Below, piece after piece: positions 55,897 to 64,000 of a stretch of 64,000 nt of DNA. The stretch covers positions 62,001 to 126,000 of the forward strand of contig JACKJH010000001.1 of assembly GCA_020638055.1 (NCBI GenBank). The letters are read 5' to 3'. The notes beneath the pieces were generated by a model. That model saw only the letters and a list, made by a program, of their open reading frames with translations. It did not search any database and had not been told where the DNA came from. Made by a program: the position numbers and the translations under genes. The stretch comes from Hyphomicrobiaceae bacterium (GTDB lineage Bacteria; Pseudomonadota; Alphaproteobacteria; Rhizobiales; Hyphomicrobiaceae). Within the stretch, counting starts at the first letter, position 1; each line of letters starts with the position of its first letter.

Positions 55897-56094
55897 ATGT
55901 CTCAGATATTTGAAGCAAAAACAAAAACAGGACAAAAAGTTATTTATTGTATCGCGGGTGGACACCGTGGGCGACAAGCTATTCGCGAACTTCAGCGCGT
56001 TTGCAAAAGCGACGATATAGTTAAAGTCTCACCGCAAGAAACGGATTCGATGGGCAGCTCACCAGACGAAGTGCGGAGCGCGAAAAAGCCCTGA
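55897..56094 (+). CDS. Small basic hypothetical protein
   Basis: 65 residues, Lys/Gln-rich, no export signal: it begins MSQIFEAKTKTGQKVIYCIA and ends in charged residues. Upstream codons are AT-rich compared with neighbours. A second in-frame ATG lies at 55885. No clear ribosome site and no known family, so it may not be a true gene; 165 bases upstream are free of features. Confidence 0.4.
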   Translation: MSQIFEAKTKTGQKVIYCIAGGHRGRQAIRELQRVCKSDDIVKVSPQETDSMGSSPDEVRSAKKP

Positions 56095-56135
56095 TTGGTT
56101 CGCTCCGGGTCCCGGTGGCGTACCTTTTTCCGGCA

Positions 56136-57050
56136 TTATAGCAACGGTCGGCGATAGGTTTCGGTCCGCTTCAGCCAGCCCGCCTGCCAACGCCTGTTTG
56201 GAGGATTGTTGCGGATGCGGCGTTTGAGAACGTAGCCCGCGGCATCAGAAAACTCTCCTAGAACATCATCGCGAGACGTCGACTGACCCGTCATCTCCAG
56301 CAGCACATGCTTCAATCCCCAACCTTCGCGCACACCGGTTTCGATATTGGGATAGCTTTCCGAGGCGACGATGCCCTCGCCCTTGAAGTTGATGTAATCG
56401 ATCAACGGATAGAGATCCGGCGAGGCGCCCACCACGCGATAGAACTGACGCTTGACGTGGTTGCGCTCGGCGTCCGTCTCCAGGCTCTTTAGTATTTTGG
56501 GCAACGCCGCCTTCATGCGCTCAACCAGATATGAGACCTGCAATCCAACAGTGCCGTGCAGGAACTCGCGCAGTTCGCTCATCTGCCGGCTGCGAAACGC
56601 GCGGCCGAACTCGGTGCGGTTGGCCCACGGGCACGGTGGTGCGGGACCGCGGTCCAGCCAGGACGGCGGTTTGGCACCATGCGATCGCAGGTAGGCAAGC
56701 ATCGCGGGAAAGCTCTCCTTGAACCGCACCTTCAAGCCGGCTGGAAACCAGATGAAGTGGCCGATGCCCAGAGACATGAAGTCTTCTGCGGCATTCCAGG
56801 CGGTAATCATGTCGCGGTCGCCGCCTGTCTCGTTCAAGAACACCTGGCGACCGACAAGCGTAGCAACCTCAGGTGCAATCTCAATCGCTGGCTTCATCAT
56901 TGCCGGCTCCTTTGGCCGCTCTGCCGCAAGTCGCGGCGGCGCCACCAACTGAGGTGCGCGCGCATCACCCGCCCAAGTTCGTGAGTGTGGGAGGATCACA
57001 ATGGCGGCAAGCAGCAGCGATGTTATCACCCGTCTATTTCGCAAAGTCAT
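56136..57050 (-). CDS. Exported protein with a lysozyme-like signature, unknown
   Basis: A 304-residue protein with a signal peptide (VITSLLLAAIVILPHSRTWA). The conserved core begins VGRQVFLNETGGDRDMITAW and DFMSLGIGHFIWFPAGL, followed by FPAMLAYLRSHGAKPPSWL. A Glu near G-G and a G-x-G-H-x-I-W block resemble the active-site geometry of lysozyme-like hydrolases, and I recall similar uncharacterised proteins in other proteobacteria. A helical middle (YLVERMKAALPKILKSLETD) and INFKGEGIVASESYPNIETG complete it. Peptidoglycan hydrolysis is a guess. It is divergent from nothing nearby and lies downstream of the symporter gene on the same strand. Confidence 0.7.
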   Translation of the reverse strand: MTLRNRRVITSLLLAAIVILPHSRTWAGDARAPQLVAPPRLAAERPKEPAMMKPAIEIAPEVATLVGRQVFLNETGGDRDMITAWNAAEDFMSLGIGHFIWFPAGLKVRFKESFPAMLAYLRSHGAKPPSWLDRGPAPPCPWANRTEFGRAFRSRQMSELREFLHGTVGLQVSYLVERMKAALPKILKSLETDAERNHVKRQFYRVVGASPDLYPLIDYINFKGEGIVASESYPNIETGVREGWGLKHVLLEMTGQSTSRDDVLGEFSDAAGYVLKRRIRNNPPNRRWQAGWLKRTETYRRPLL

Positions 57051-57174
57051 GTTTCCCGTAACCGTCTATCCGATGCCGCCCGCGAGACGCAGGCCACTCA
57101 TAATAATGCTCATGTTGACGGTGTTGCGGCATGACAGCAATGCCATTTCAACGCACTTCCACCGCAGGGGCGAT

Positions 57175-58662
57175 CTACCGGAACCGGGCGAGCGCAAGCG
57201 CGGACAAAAATGTCCATGCGGTGCCGACAATCACAGCCCAAGGCCAAGGCACGGGTGCAATTCCAAAACCAATCCCCCACTGCGTAACCATAAAGACGAC
57301 TGGAATACTGGAAAAGACAGCCACAACGCTTGCGAAATCCTTGGCCCGCTTGGGAACCAATAGCGCCAACAAGAACAAGCCGAGAAGCCCACCATATGTG
57401 TAGCCCATGACCTTGAAACCGAACCACAGGATTGATGGCTGGGCGCCAAACCAAATGGCAATAACGGCGAGGACCGCTGCAAAGAAGACAACCAACGCAC
57501 GCGGACCTATTAACGCGCGCATGCGATCTGCGGTATTGCGTACCGGCGTTATCGGGTTTTCTTCGCCACCATTCACACGCCCCAATCCCAGGTCGAAATA
57601 CGCCGACGAAGCAAGGCCGCTCAATGCGGAATCCAGCGAAGACATCGCAGCCGCAAACAGTGCCGCGACTAAAAGCCCACGCAATCCTGCAGGTAATTCG
57701 TGGCGGATGAAATGGGGAAAGACGTAGTCGTGGCGGTTTTCCGCCATCAGCGTCGTCACTGCTTCGTGCGGAAACGCCGTATAGTAAGCAAATACGGCAG
57801 CACCTGCGCTCAGGAAAAGAAATGTAGAGATGAGATCGGCTGCGCCTGCTGTGATAACGGCGACACGTGCAGTGCGTGCATCGGGACATGCCAGAGCGCG
57901 CTGCGCAATGTCCTGGTCCGCACCGCCTGTGGCAATACCAAGCACGAACGCAAACAAGTTTCCGGTCCAGAACGTCGTTGGATCGTCGACGTTGAAGCTG
58001 AAGTCGAAAACCTGGAATTTCCCTGCCAGGGCTGCGGCTTCGACAGCCTCGCCAAAACCGCCTGACAAAGTTAACCCGACAAAAACGATCGCGGCCACTG
58101 CACCTGCCAGAAACAGGAAGAGTTGCAAGACGTCGGTCCATATCACGGCCCGAAGCCCACCGGTCATAACGTAGGCCGCGGCGATGGATGCCATCGCTAC
58201 GATTGATGTAACCAGCGACAGATCGAAGAAAACCGAAACCGCTATGGCGCATCCCGCCAGCCGAACTGCGCTGGCCAGACACCGGCTGATGATAAACACC
58301 AACGTGCCTGCGAGGCGCGATCCCAGGCCAATGCGATGCTCAAGATATTCGTAAACCGTCGAGACTCGCAGGCGATAAAATTCAGGCAAGAGAAAAGCGC
58401 CGATCACATAGGCAGCCAGAAACGACCCAAACCAGAGTTGCATGTAGGCGAAGTTGCCGGAAATTGCAGCGCCTGGAACACCGATGAACGTTAGCGCGGA
58501 GAGCTTTGTCGCCCAGGTCGAGGCGGCGACAGGTGCCCAACCCTCGCGGCGGCCAGCGAGGAAATATTCAGTTTCGCTGTTGGAGCGTCCGGCTGCAAAA
58601 TATCCGAGCAACAGCACAGTGCCGGCATAGACGGAGATCACCAGCCAATCGACCACCTCCAT
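57175..58662 (-). CDS. Sodium:solute symporter (SSS family)
   Basis: A 495-residue inner-membrane symporter with about 13 hydrophobic segments. The opening YFLAGRREGWAPVAASTWATKLSALTF-type block (WATKLSALTFIGVPGA) and SSLDSALSGLASSAYFDLGL are diagnostic of SSS; GGADQDIAQRALACPDARTA is the conserved central loop. Substrate unknown; this branch resembles carriers of sialic acid or related organic acids, but the sequence does not settle it. Lies just downstream of polA on the same strand with a 50-base gap. Confidence 0.9.
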   Translation of the reverse strand: MEVVDWLVISVYAGTVLLLGYFAAGRSNSETEYFLAGRREGWAPVAASTWATKLSALTFIGVPGAAISGNFAYMQLWFGSFLAAYVIGAFLLPEFYRLRVSTVYEYLEHRIGLGSRLAGTLVFIISRCLASAVRLAGCAIAVSVFFDLSLVTSIVAMASIAAAYVMTGGLRAVIWTDVLQLFLFLAGAVAAIVFVGLTLSGGFGEAVEAAALAGKFQVFDFSFNVDDPTTFWTGNLFAFVLGIATGGADQDIAQRALACPDARTARVAVITAGAADLISTFLFLSAGAAVFAYYTAFPHEAVTTLMAENRHDYVFPHFIRHELPAGLRGLLVAALFAAAMSSLDSALSGLASSAYFDLGLGRVNGGEENPITPVRNTADRMRALIGPRALVVFFAAVLAVIAIWFGAQPSILWFGFKVMGYTYGGLLGLFLLALLVPKRAKDFASVVAVFSSIPVVFMVTQWGIGFGIAPVPWPWAVIVGTAWTFLSALALARFR

Positions 58663-58712
58663 CCTCTACAAAGCCCTTCCAGCAATCGGAATTTGTCACG
58701 CGCAAGCGAACG

Positions 58713-61700
58713 TCAATGCGCCGCTTCCCAATTCTCGGCGGCTTTGGCATCAACCTTGATTGGAACGGAGAACGCGACCACTGGCAGGGCGGCACCTTCC
58801 ATCACCTCGCGCGCCACCTTCAAGGTCTTGTCCACTTCATTCTCGCGCGCCTCAAAGATCAATTCATCGTGCACCTGCAAAAGCATGCGGGTGCTTTGGA
58901 GTTTTGCGTCATCAAGCGCCTTGGGCATGCGTATCATGGCGCGACGGATGATGTCGGCTGCCGAGCCTTGAATGGGCGCGTTGATGGCCGCACGCTCCAG
59001 AAAACCACGCATGGATGGATTGCGCGTGTTGATTTCGGGATAATGCACGCGCCGGCCGAATACCGTCTCGACGTAGCCGTGGTCACGCGCGAATGCCTTG
59101 GTCGCATCCATATAGTCCTTGATGCCTGGAAAACGTTTGAAATAGGTCTTTATGTAATCGCCCGCCTCTTCGCGCGAAATTCCAAGTTGGTTGGCAAGTC
59201 CGAATGCCGAGATGCCGTAGATGATACCGAAGTTGATTGCCTTGGCACGTCGACGCACCTCACCTGGCATGTCCTTCACCGGCACATTGAACATTTCACT
59301 TGCTGTCATAGCGTGAATGTCGAGCCCGTCAGCAAATGCCTGCCGGAGTTGGGGGATGTCGGCTATGTGCGCCAATACGCGCAGTTCAATCTGCGAATAG
59401 TCGGCCGAGATGAGTTTGCAGCCCTTTTCAGCAATGAATGCCGTGCGGATTTCACGACCTTCCGTAGTGCGTACCGGAATGTTCTGGAGATTGGGATCTG
59501 AGGACGCCAGCCGTCCCGTCGTCGTCGAAGCCAGCGCATAGCTTGTGTGGATACGCTTTGTTTCGGGATGGATGAAATTCGGCAGTGCATCGGTATACGT
59601 GGAACGGAGCTTTGATAGCTGGCGCCATTCCAGCATCTTGTTGATGAGCAAACGCGCATCTTCAGGCAACTCCTCATTGCCGGCCAGATCATCGAGTAGA
59701 CCAGCGCGCGTTTCCCACTGTCCGGTCTTGGTCTTCTTGCCTCCGGGCAATTTCAGGCGGTCAAACAGAAGTTCGCCGAGTTGCTTTGGAGAGGCGAGAT
59801 TGAAACGCTCGCCTCCAACCAACTCGTAGACTTCCTCTTCGAGCGCTCCGATCCGCTGCGCAAAGGTGCCCGACAAGCGCGATAGGATCTGCCGATCCAC
59901 CTTGATACCGGCATGCTCCATTGCAACGATCACCGGCAGCAACGGCCGTTCCAGCGTCTCATAGACGGTCGTCATGTTTTCAGCCACAAGCCGCGGCTTT
60001 AAAACCATCCACAAGCGCAACGTTACGTCGGCGTCTTCTGCTGCATATTCCGTGGCTTTGTCGATTGGCACGCCTGCAAAGGTCTTTTCAGACTTTTTCG
60101 CACCGGGCGCGTGAGTGATAACTTTGGAAAACGGTATGCAGGTGTGATGCAAATGCCGTTCGGCCAGGTCGTCCATGCCATGGCCGCCGCGCCCTCCATC
60201 AAGCGCGTAGGAGATAAGCATCGTGTCATCAAGCGGCGTGAGTTCGACGCCATACTGCTTCAACAGCAAAACGTCGTACTTGAGATTTTGACCAATTTTA
60301 ATGACCGAAGGATCGGCGAGGAGCGGTTTGAGAATTTCGAGGGCATCGTTCAATGGTATCTGGCCGGGGACCAACCCACCGCCGCCGCCGAACAAATCGC
60401 CCTCTCCCTCGATGTGGCCAAGCGGCACATAGCAGGCTTGACCCGGTTCCGTCGCGATTGAAACACCAACGAGATCTGCCTGCATGGCATCGAGGCTGGT
60501 GGTTTCCGTATCGAATGCGAACCGCCCTGCATTTCGGCATTTTACTACCCACGCCCTTAATGTTTCGGTATCACGAACCGTTTCGTAGGCACTGCGATTG
60601 ACCGGTTCCGACTGCGCCATTTCGGCCATTGCCGCGGCACCGCCTGCAGGCGTCCCTGCCGAAGCGGGGGCGTTACCATCGGCATTGATCGCCCCATGTC
60701 TTTTGCTTGTCTGTGAAGCGTTTTTCTTGTTGCCAGACCCTGCTCCGCCCTTCACCGTCGCGCCAACGGAAACTTCGGGCAAGTCTGGGACGTCTGCGTC
60801 CAATGCTTCGGCAATGCGGCGGGTCAACGTGGAGAATTCCATCGAGCGCAGGAATTCCAGCAAGGGTCCCGCGTTGGGATCGTGCACGCCTAACTCGTCT
60901 AGTGGCGTGGCGACATCGACATCCTGCGCCAGGCGGACGAGGTCGCGACTGACGCGGGCCTGTTCGGCAAATTCGATGAGGCGCTCGCGGCGCTTTGGCT
61001 GCTTGATCTCGCCGGCACGCTCCAGCAGCGTGTCGAGATCCTCATAGGTGTTGATCAGTTCGGCGGCGGTCTTGATGCCGATGCCTGGAACGCCGGGCAC
61101 GTTATCGGTGGAATCGCCTGCCAGCGCCTGCACGTCCACGACCTTTTCAGGTGCGACGCCGAACTTTTCCTTCACCTCGTCGGGGCCGATCTTCTTGTTC
61201 TTCATCCCGTCGAACATGACGACGCCGGGCTGAATGAGCTGCATCAAATCCTTGTCGGAGGAGATGATCGTCACGTCACCGCCGGCCTCATTCGCCTGGC
61301 GTGCGTAAGTGGCGATGAGATCGTCGGCTTCGAAACCCTTCTGTTCGATGCAGGCGACGTTGAACGCTTTCACCGCCTCACGAATGAGAGGGAACTGCGG
61401 CACCAGTTCTTCCGGCGGCGGTGGGCGGTTTGCCTTGTATTGATCGTAGATGTCGTTGCGGAAGGTTTTGGCGGAGTGGTCGAAGATGACGGCGATATGG
61501 GTGGGTTTGTCGGCCAGCTTGCTATCGCCCAGCAACTTCCACAACATCTGGCAGAAGCCATGCACGGCCCCAACCGGAAGGCTGTCCGAAGGACGGGTCA
61601 GCGGCGGAAGCGCGTGAAACGCTCGAAAGATATAGCCGGAACCGTCGACCAGATAGACATGGCTGCCCTTGATGACGGGTACGGCTTCGCCTTCAGGTAC

Positions 61701-61805
61701 GAAACACTGTTCCGGGCGGCTTTCGGCATTTGGATCGCGCTCGTCCGCCGCGGGCGCAACGGTTGAGCTTTTCGCTTGGGACTTGGGTGCTTTTGTCTTG
61801 CTCAT
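58713..61805 (-). CDS. polA: DNA polymerase I
   Basis: A 1030-residue repair polymerase with all three activities. The 5'-3' exonuclease spans about residues 45-320 (VYLVDGSGYIFRAFHALPP, ISSDKDLMQLIQPG, GVPGIGIKTAAELI). A Gly/Ala/Asn-rich linker follows, then an active 3'-5' exonuclease (FAFDTETTSLDAM). The polymerase domain has motif A (SADYSQIELRVLAHI), motif B (RRAKAINFGIIYGISAFGL) and motif C (LQVHDELIFEA). The ATG at 61805 opens a Lys/Ser-rich tail of about 45 residues before the conserved fold. Single-gene unit followed by the symporter. Confidence 0.97.
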   Translation of the reverse strand: MSKTKAPKSQAKSSTVAPAADERDPNAESRPEQCFVPEGEAVPVIKGSHVYLVDGSGYIFRAFHALPPLTRPSDSLPVGAVHGFCQMLWKLLGDSKLADKPTHIAVIFDHSAKTFRNDIYDQYKANRPPPPEELVPQFPLIREAVKAFNVACIEQKGFEADDLIATYARQANEAGGDVTIISSDKDLMQLIQPGVVMFDGMKNKKIGPDEVKEKFGVAPEKVVDVQALAGDSTDNVPGVPGIGIKTAAELINTYEDLDTLLERAGEIKQPKRRERLIEFAEQARVSRDLVRLAQDVDVATPLDELGVHDPNAGPLLEFLRSMEFSTLTRRIAEALDADVPDLPEVSVGATVKGGAGSGNKKNASQTSKRHGAINADGNAPASAGTPAGGAAAMAEMAQSEPVNRSAYETVRDTETLRAWVVKCRNAGRFAFDTETTSLDAMQADLVGVSIATEPGQACYVPLGHIEGEGDLFGGGGGLVPGQIPLNDALEILKPLLADPSVIKIGQNLKYDVLLLKQYGVELTPLDDTMLISYALDGGRGGHGMDDLAERHLHHTCIPFSKVITHAPGAKKSEKTFAGVPIDKATEYAAEDADVTLRLWMVLKPRLVAENMTTVYETLERPLLPVIVAMEHAGIKVDRQILSRLSGTFAQRIGALEEEVYELVGGERFNLASPKQLGELLFDRLKLPGGKKTKTGQWETRAGLLDDLAGNEELPEDARLLINKMLEWRQLSKLRSTYTDALPNFIHPETKRIHTSYALASTTTGRLASSDPNLQNIPVRTTEGREIRTAFIAEKGCKLISADYSQIELRVLAHIADIPQLRQAFADGLDIHAMTASEMFNVPVKDMPGEVRRRAKAINFGIIYGISAFGLANQLGISREEAGDYIKTYFKRFPGIKDYMDATKAFARDHGYVETVFGRRVHYPEINTRNPSMRGFLERAAINAPIQGSAADIIRRAMIRMPKALDDAKLQSTRMLLQVHDELIFEARENEVDKTLKVAREVMEGAALPVVAFSVPIKVDAKAAENWEAAH

Positions 61806-61950
61806 GAGGCCGGACTATAGGCATTTGCAGGCGTCCGGTCAGCAGGCAACCGTGCGGTGGATGCCTGCTGCGTGCATGACCCGCCCGCCGAGTACCCGCG
61901 CCCGGACGGAGGAGCGAACTTCCCGGTGCTTTTGCGCGTTTCGCCCCGCT

Positions 61951-62052
61951 AGAGCGCTTTTCGATCCGATGGAATCGGATCAGCGCTCTATTTTCTTTTA
62001 TTTTGAGCATGTTCTTCACGCCGAACCGCGTACACTTCGGCTGAACATGCTC
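61951..62052. repeat. Partial family B hairpin joined to a family A hairpin
   Basis: 61951-61990 is only the first hairpin of family B (AGAGCGCTTTTCGATCCGAT and its partner). The linker TATTTTCTTTTATTTTGAG, also present near 23402, leads into a family A copy at 62005-62052 with GAGCATGTTC/GAACATGCTC and GCCGAA/TTCGGC arms, identical in the hairpin to the one at 23419 except at the very end. It ends about 12 bases before a minus-strand stop codon. Confidence 0.85.
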
Positions 62053-62063
62053 TAAAAGCGGCT

Positions 62064-62276
62064 TCAGACGTTTGCGGCCGTCGTGCGCGCCAAAGCCCGG
62101 CGCGCTACATCTGCAACGCCAGACCACGAGAGGCCCGAACTGCCCTCGGCGGCTTCCAGAATACGCTCCAGTGCCCAGCGCATTTCCGACATCCGCGATC
62201 CCTGGCGGTCGAGCAACGCCTGCAACGCTTCAACTTCGTTTGGATTAAAATCGTAGTTCCGGTTTATTTCGTTCAT
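62064..62276 (-). CDS. Small helical hypothetical protein
   Basis: 70 residues: MNEINRNYDFNPNEVEALQA, then charged helices (MSEMRWALERILEAAEGSSG). The ATG at 62276 follows AGAGGGTT, a good ribosome site, so it is probably expressed. No family is recognised. The stretch 62286-62495 upstream holds one open frame that I do not trust. Confidence 0.55.
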   Translation of the reverse strand: MNEINRNYDFNPNEVEALQALLDRQGSRMSEMRWALERILEAAEGSSGLSWSGVADVARRALARTTAANV

Positions 62277-62495
62277 CACAACCCTCTATGCTCTGAACAG
62301 ATCTACCGGCCACCCCCGCGAATGGCCCCGTGCATTGGCAATGACGGTTGCGTCCCTGACGGGCCCTGGCGCCTCAGCACAAAACACTAGGCAATTGTTT
62401 TTCATGGCTATTGGGTGGCAGGCAAGCCCCCGCTTGGCAACCTGTTGAGAGCCTGTTGATAGCTGTCTTGATAAGTGGGTGCTGCGGAGCGGCAA

Positions 62496-62972
62496 TCAGG
62501 GGCGCAAAGCGCCTGGAACGGCATCGGAGGATGCCAGATAGGGTTTCAGGTCGATGAGCGGTGTTCCGTCGGCGCAGTCGATCGTCCGGATTTCAATTCG
62601 CCCTTTCTGGCGTGAAATCACCTCCACCACAGAAAAGCCGATGGGGTTTGGCCTGACGGGCGACCTGAGAGCAAAAACGCCGGTCGGTTCGGGACGGTGG
62701 GAAGGGCGCTGGACGATCAGATCGCGGCGCGAGCGGTCGAGCCAGTAAAGCGCAATCAGGTGGGAAAATCCGTCTATTCCGGCCAATCCGGCGTCAAACG
62801 GCGGATCAACTTCGATGATCGCCGGTTCGCGCCTTTCCAAGGTGTTTTTGGGGCAATCGGCGGGCGTGGGATATGCCGACCTGATCCGGCCGATGAAAAC
62901 CAGCCCGGCATCGGTTGCTTGCGACAGCATGATTGAGACCTCGCCTGGGCGCGGCGGCTTGAATTCCGGCAT
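62496..62972 (-). CDS. trmO: tRNA (t6A37)-N6-methyltransferase TrmO
   Basis: A 158-residue UPF0066/TsaA-type beta-barrel methyltransferase that uses SAM to methylate t6A37 in certain tRNAs. Family blocks seen are GFSHLIALYWLDRS, GVFALRSPVRPNPIGFSVVE and IDCADGTPLIDLKPYL. It lacks the C-terminal extension found in some members, such as E. coli TrmO. The ATG at 62972 gives the expected N-terminus. Confidence 0.9.
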   Translation of the reverse strand: MPEFKPPRPGEVSIMLSQATDAGLVFIGRIRSAYPTPADCPKNTLERREPAIIEVDPPFDAGLAGIDGFSHLIALYWLDRSRRDLIVQRPSHRPEPTGVFALRSPVRPNPIGFSVVEVISRQKGRIEIRTIDCADGTPLIDLKPYLASSDAVPGALRP

Positions 62973-63038
62973 GTTTTTCCATCCAACGGTTGTTCACGGT
63001 TTGGCTTTTGAACTGGAAGCTACGACATGCCTGTGCCT

Positions 63039-63106
63039 AGAGCGCTTTTCGATTTGGTCGCATTTTCTGGGACGAACCGGCGACCACTTCCTCGGAAAAT
63101 GCTCTA
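63039..63106. repeat. Family B (RIME-like) repeat, shortened copy
   Basis: AGAGCGCTTTTCGA continues directly into TTTGGTCGCATTTTC, so the GATCCGAT hairpin has been lost. The second hairpin has GGGACGAA against TTCCTCGG, which does not pair well, so this copy is decaying. Confidence 0.75.
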
Positions 63107-63188
63107 GTTGCAGCCCATTCGTTGTTTGCGGCGACCACGGGAATAAGCTATCACAGCGCTGCTGGTCAGGGGTGCAGCCCCGACCCGG

Positions 63189-63235
63189 GCACCCGTAGCT
63201 CAGCTGGATAGAGTGCTGCCCTCCGAAGGCAGGGC
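63189..63235 (+). pseudogene. Truncated tRNA-Arg (CCG), 5' half only
   Basis: Acceptor 5' strand GCACCCG, D arm GCTC-GAGT and a full anticodon arm CTGCC-CTCCGAA-GGCAG are present, but the T arm and acceptor 3' strand are missing after GGGC. The anticodon stem differs from the intact gene at 63479 (CCACC/GGTGG) with pairing kept, so it was once a distinct working tRNA or a diverged duplicate. The bases from 63236 to 63478 show no gene. Confidence 0.75.
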
Positions 63236-63478
63236 TAAGTCAAGCCTGCTGATCGAGGGTGTCGAAAAAATCGAGGGAAACCAAGCGATTGGTGAAACTC
63301 GGAGGACGCAACAAGATCGGTTCTGAGGTCGCGGAAGCACCGCGGAAGCAAGCTGAAAGGAGGTTCTGGAGGACAAACGGCGACAATCGGCAGGGCTAAA
63401 CCCGCTCCGTTTGCGCCGATGCGATTACCTGATTCGGGATTGACCCTGCTCGATCTCGGACACTATCTGAACATTGAT

Positions 63479-63555
63479 GCACCCGTAGCTCAGCTGGATA
63501 GAGCGCCACCCTCCGAAGGTGGAGGCCACACGTTCGAATCGTGTCGGGTGCGCCA
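63479..63555 (+). tRNA. tRNA-Arg (anticodon CCG)
   Basis: Complete cloverleaf with CCA: acceptor GCACCCG/CGGGTGC, D arm GCTC-GAGC, anticodon arm CCACC-CTCCGAA-GGTGG reading CGG codons, T arm ACACG-TTCGAAT-CGTGT. Confidence 0.97.
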
Positions 63556-63762
63556 TCTCCTTTGATGGCGTCTGACTTTGCCCCCCGAGAAAGTGCTGGC
63601 GAAGGCACAACAAGGGACTACGCTACAAGTTTTGCGTAGTATGTCGATGAGCATGCTCTGTCAAAGCTCGTACTTTTTCCATAAGGTTCTCTTGTACGTG
63701 CGAAGAACCGAATAAGCGGGAGAGCTGCATAGAGGCACGGCACGCTCGAAGCTGTGGGGGAA

Positions 63763-63927
63763 ATGGGAATGAAGGCGTTCGAATTCGGTCATCGTCTCGT
63801 CGATTCGTACGCTCGCTTCTCACGCTCTTTCAGCACCATTCGGTCTGAAGACCTGCATACCGAAATCGATCGACAGTACGAGGCCGGGCGATTCTGGCCA
63901 GATGCTGTCCGTCGTCAGATGATTTGA
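63763..63927 (+). pseudogene. Short ORF resembling the N-terminus of a large defence-type helicase
   Basis: A 54-residue frame after GGGGG: it contains FGHRLVDSYARFSRSFSTIR and EIDRQYEAGRFWPDAV, then stops at 63927. From memory this resembles the start of long DEAD/DEAH-box helicases found in phage-defence or DNA-modification loci. No continuation is visible in any frame over the last 70 bases, so it is either a truncated remnant or a separate small protein. The tRNA next to it is a common integration site. Confidence 0.35.
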
Positions 63928-64000
63928 GACTGTTTCGGCGTCTCAGGAACGGAGGTTCTGGCTCATCTGGGTTTGAGGTTATGCGGCCTGCAGCTGGTGC

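Noticed and set aside
58506..59501. 331-residue plus-strand frame opposite the symporter and polA
   Set aside because: It crosses two real genes on the other strand and has no domain or ribosome site.
62286..62495. 69-residue minus-strand frame between trmO and the small gene
   Set aside because: No ribosome site, unusual composition rich in Cys, Arg and His, no family; more likely plain intergenic sequence.
63396..63613. Minus-strand frames across the tRNA-Arg(CCG) region
   Set aside because: Known type of artefact: antisense translation of a tRNA gene gives protein-like text that spreads in databases. The same holds for 36567-36755.

Overview
The window looks like chromosome of an alphaproteobacterium of the order Hyphomicrobiales (Rhizobiales), probably in or near the Phyllobacteriaceae or Aurantimonadaceae. 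The grounds are the gene orders def-fmt(-truA), recR-DUF2585-ybaB-dnaX followed by a small SRP RNA, and nadQ-nadABC; the RopB/Omp25-type porin domain; the dnaX protein without zinc-cluster cysteines; and the RIME-like palindromic repeats. No genus can be fixed by eye.

Layout. 0-12 kb: tsaC, an FAD-linked 2-hydroxyacid dehydrogenase, a ClpN-domain coiled-coil protein, a YedK-type SRAP protein, a Nudix/TIGR02301 pair, a LysE exporter and an L,D-transpeptidase. 11.6-18.3 kb: a dihydroorotase-like enzyme, a triplicated 266-269-bp palindromic element, ygfZ-tag, an HD hydrolase, a tyrosine phosphatase and the NAD regulator. 18.7-22.6 kb: the nadABC operon with two operator-like palindromes. 22.6-36.4 kb: truA, a broken IS481 copy, fmt, def, a glycosyltransferase, a MATE exporter, recR, ybaB, dnaX and the SRP RNA. 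36.5-46.3 kb: tRNA-Arg, then a LacI regulator divergent from a seven-gene operon: a tripartite tricarboxylate-type importer (tctABC), an acylating sulfoacetaldehyde dehydrogenase (SauS type), a two-subunit ADP-forming acyl-CoA ligase, and xsc. Together these read as a complete sulfoacetate route: import, CoA activation, reduction to sulfoacetaldehyde, then cleavage to acetyl phosphate and sulfite.

46.7-64 kb: a secreted unknown protein; a two-barrel outer-membrane protein (Omp25-like plus BcsS-like); a single-module NRPS of the Pls/PosA (poly-amino-acid synthetase) type with its own phosphopantetheinyl transferase; an M23 peptidase; a lysozyme-like unknown; an SSS symporter; polA; trmO; and two tRNA-Arg(CCG) loci, one of them truncated, with the start of a probably broken helicase gene at the edge.

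The most unusual things are: (1) the poly-amino-acid synthetase/PPTase pair, whose adenylation pocket reads as specific for a basic amino acid; (2) the sulfoacetate operon with an ADP-forming ligase and a TTT importer; (3) a dispersed, locally amplified hairpin repeat (called family A here) with compensatory changes in its arms, usually placed directly at stop codons and sharing its loop with RIME-like elements (family B). All assignments are by reading alone; no database search was run.
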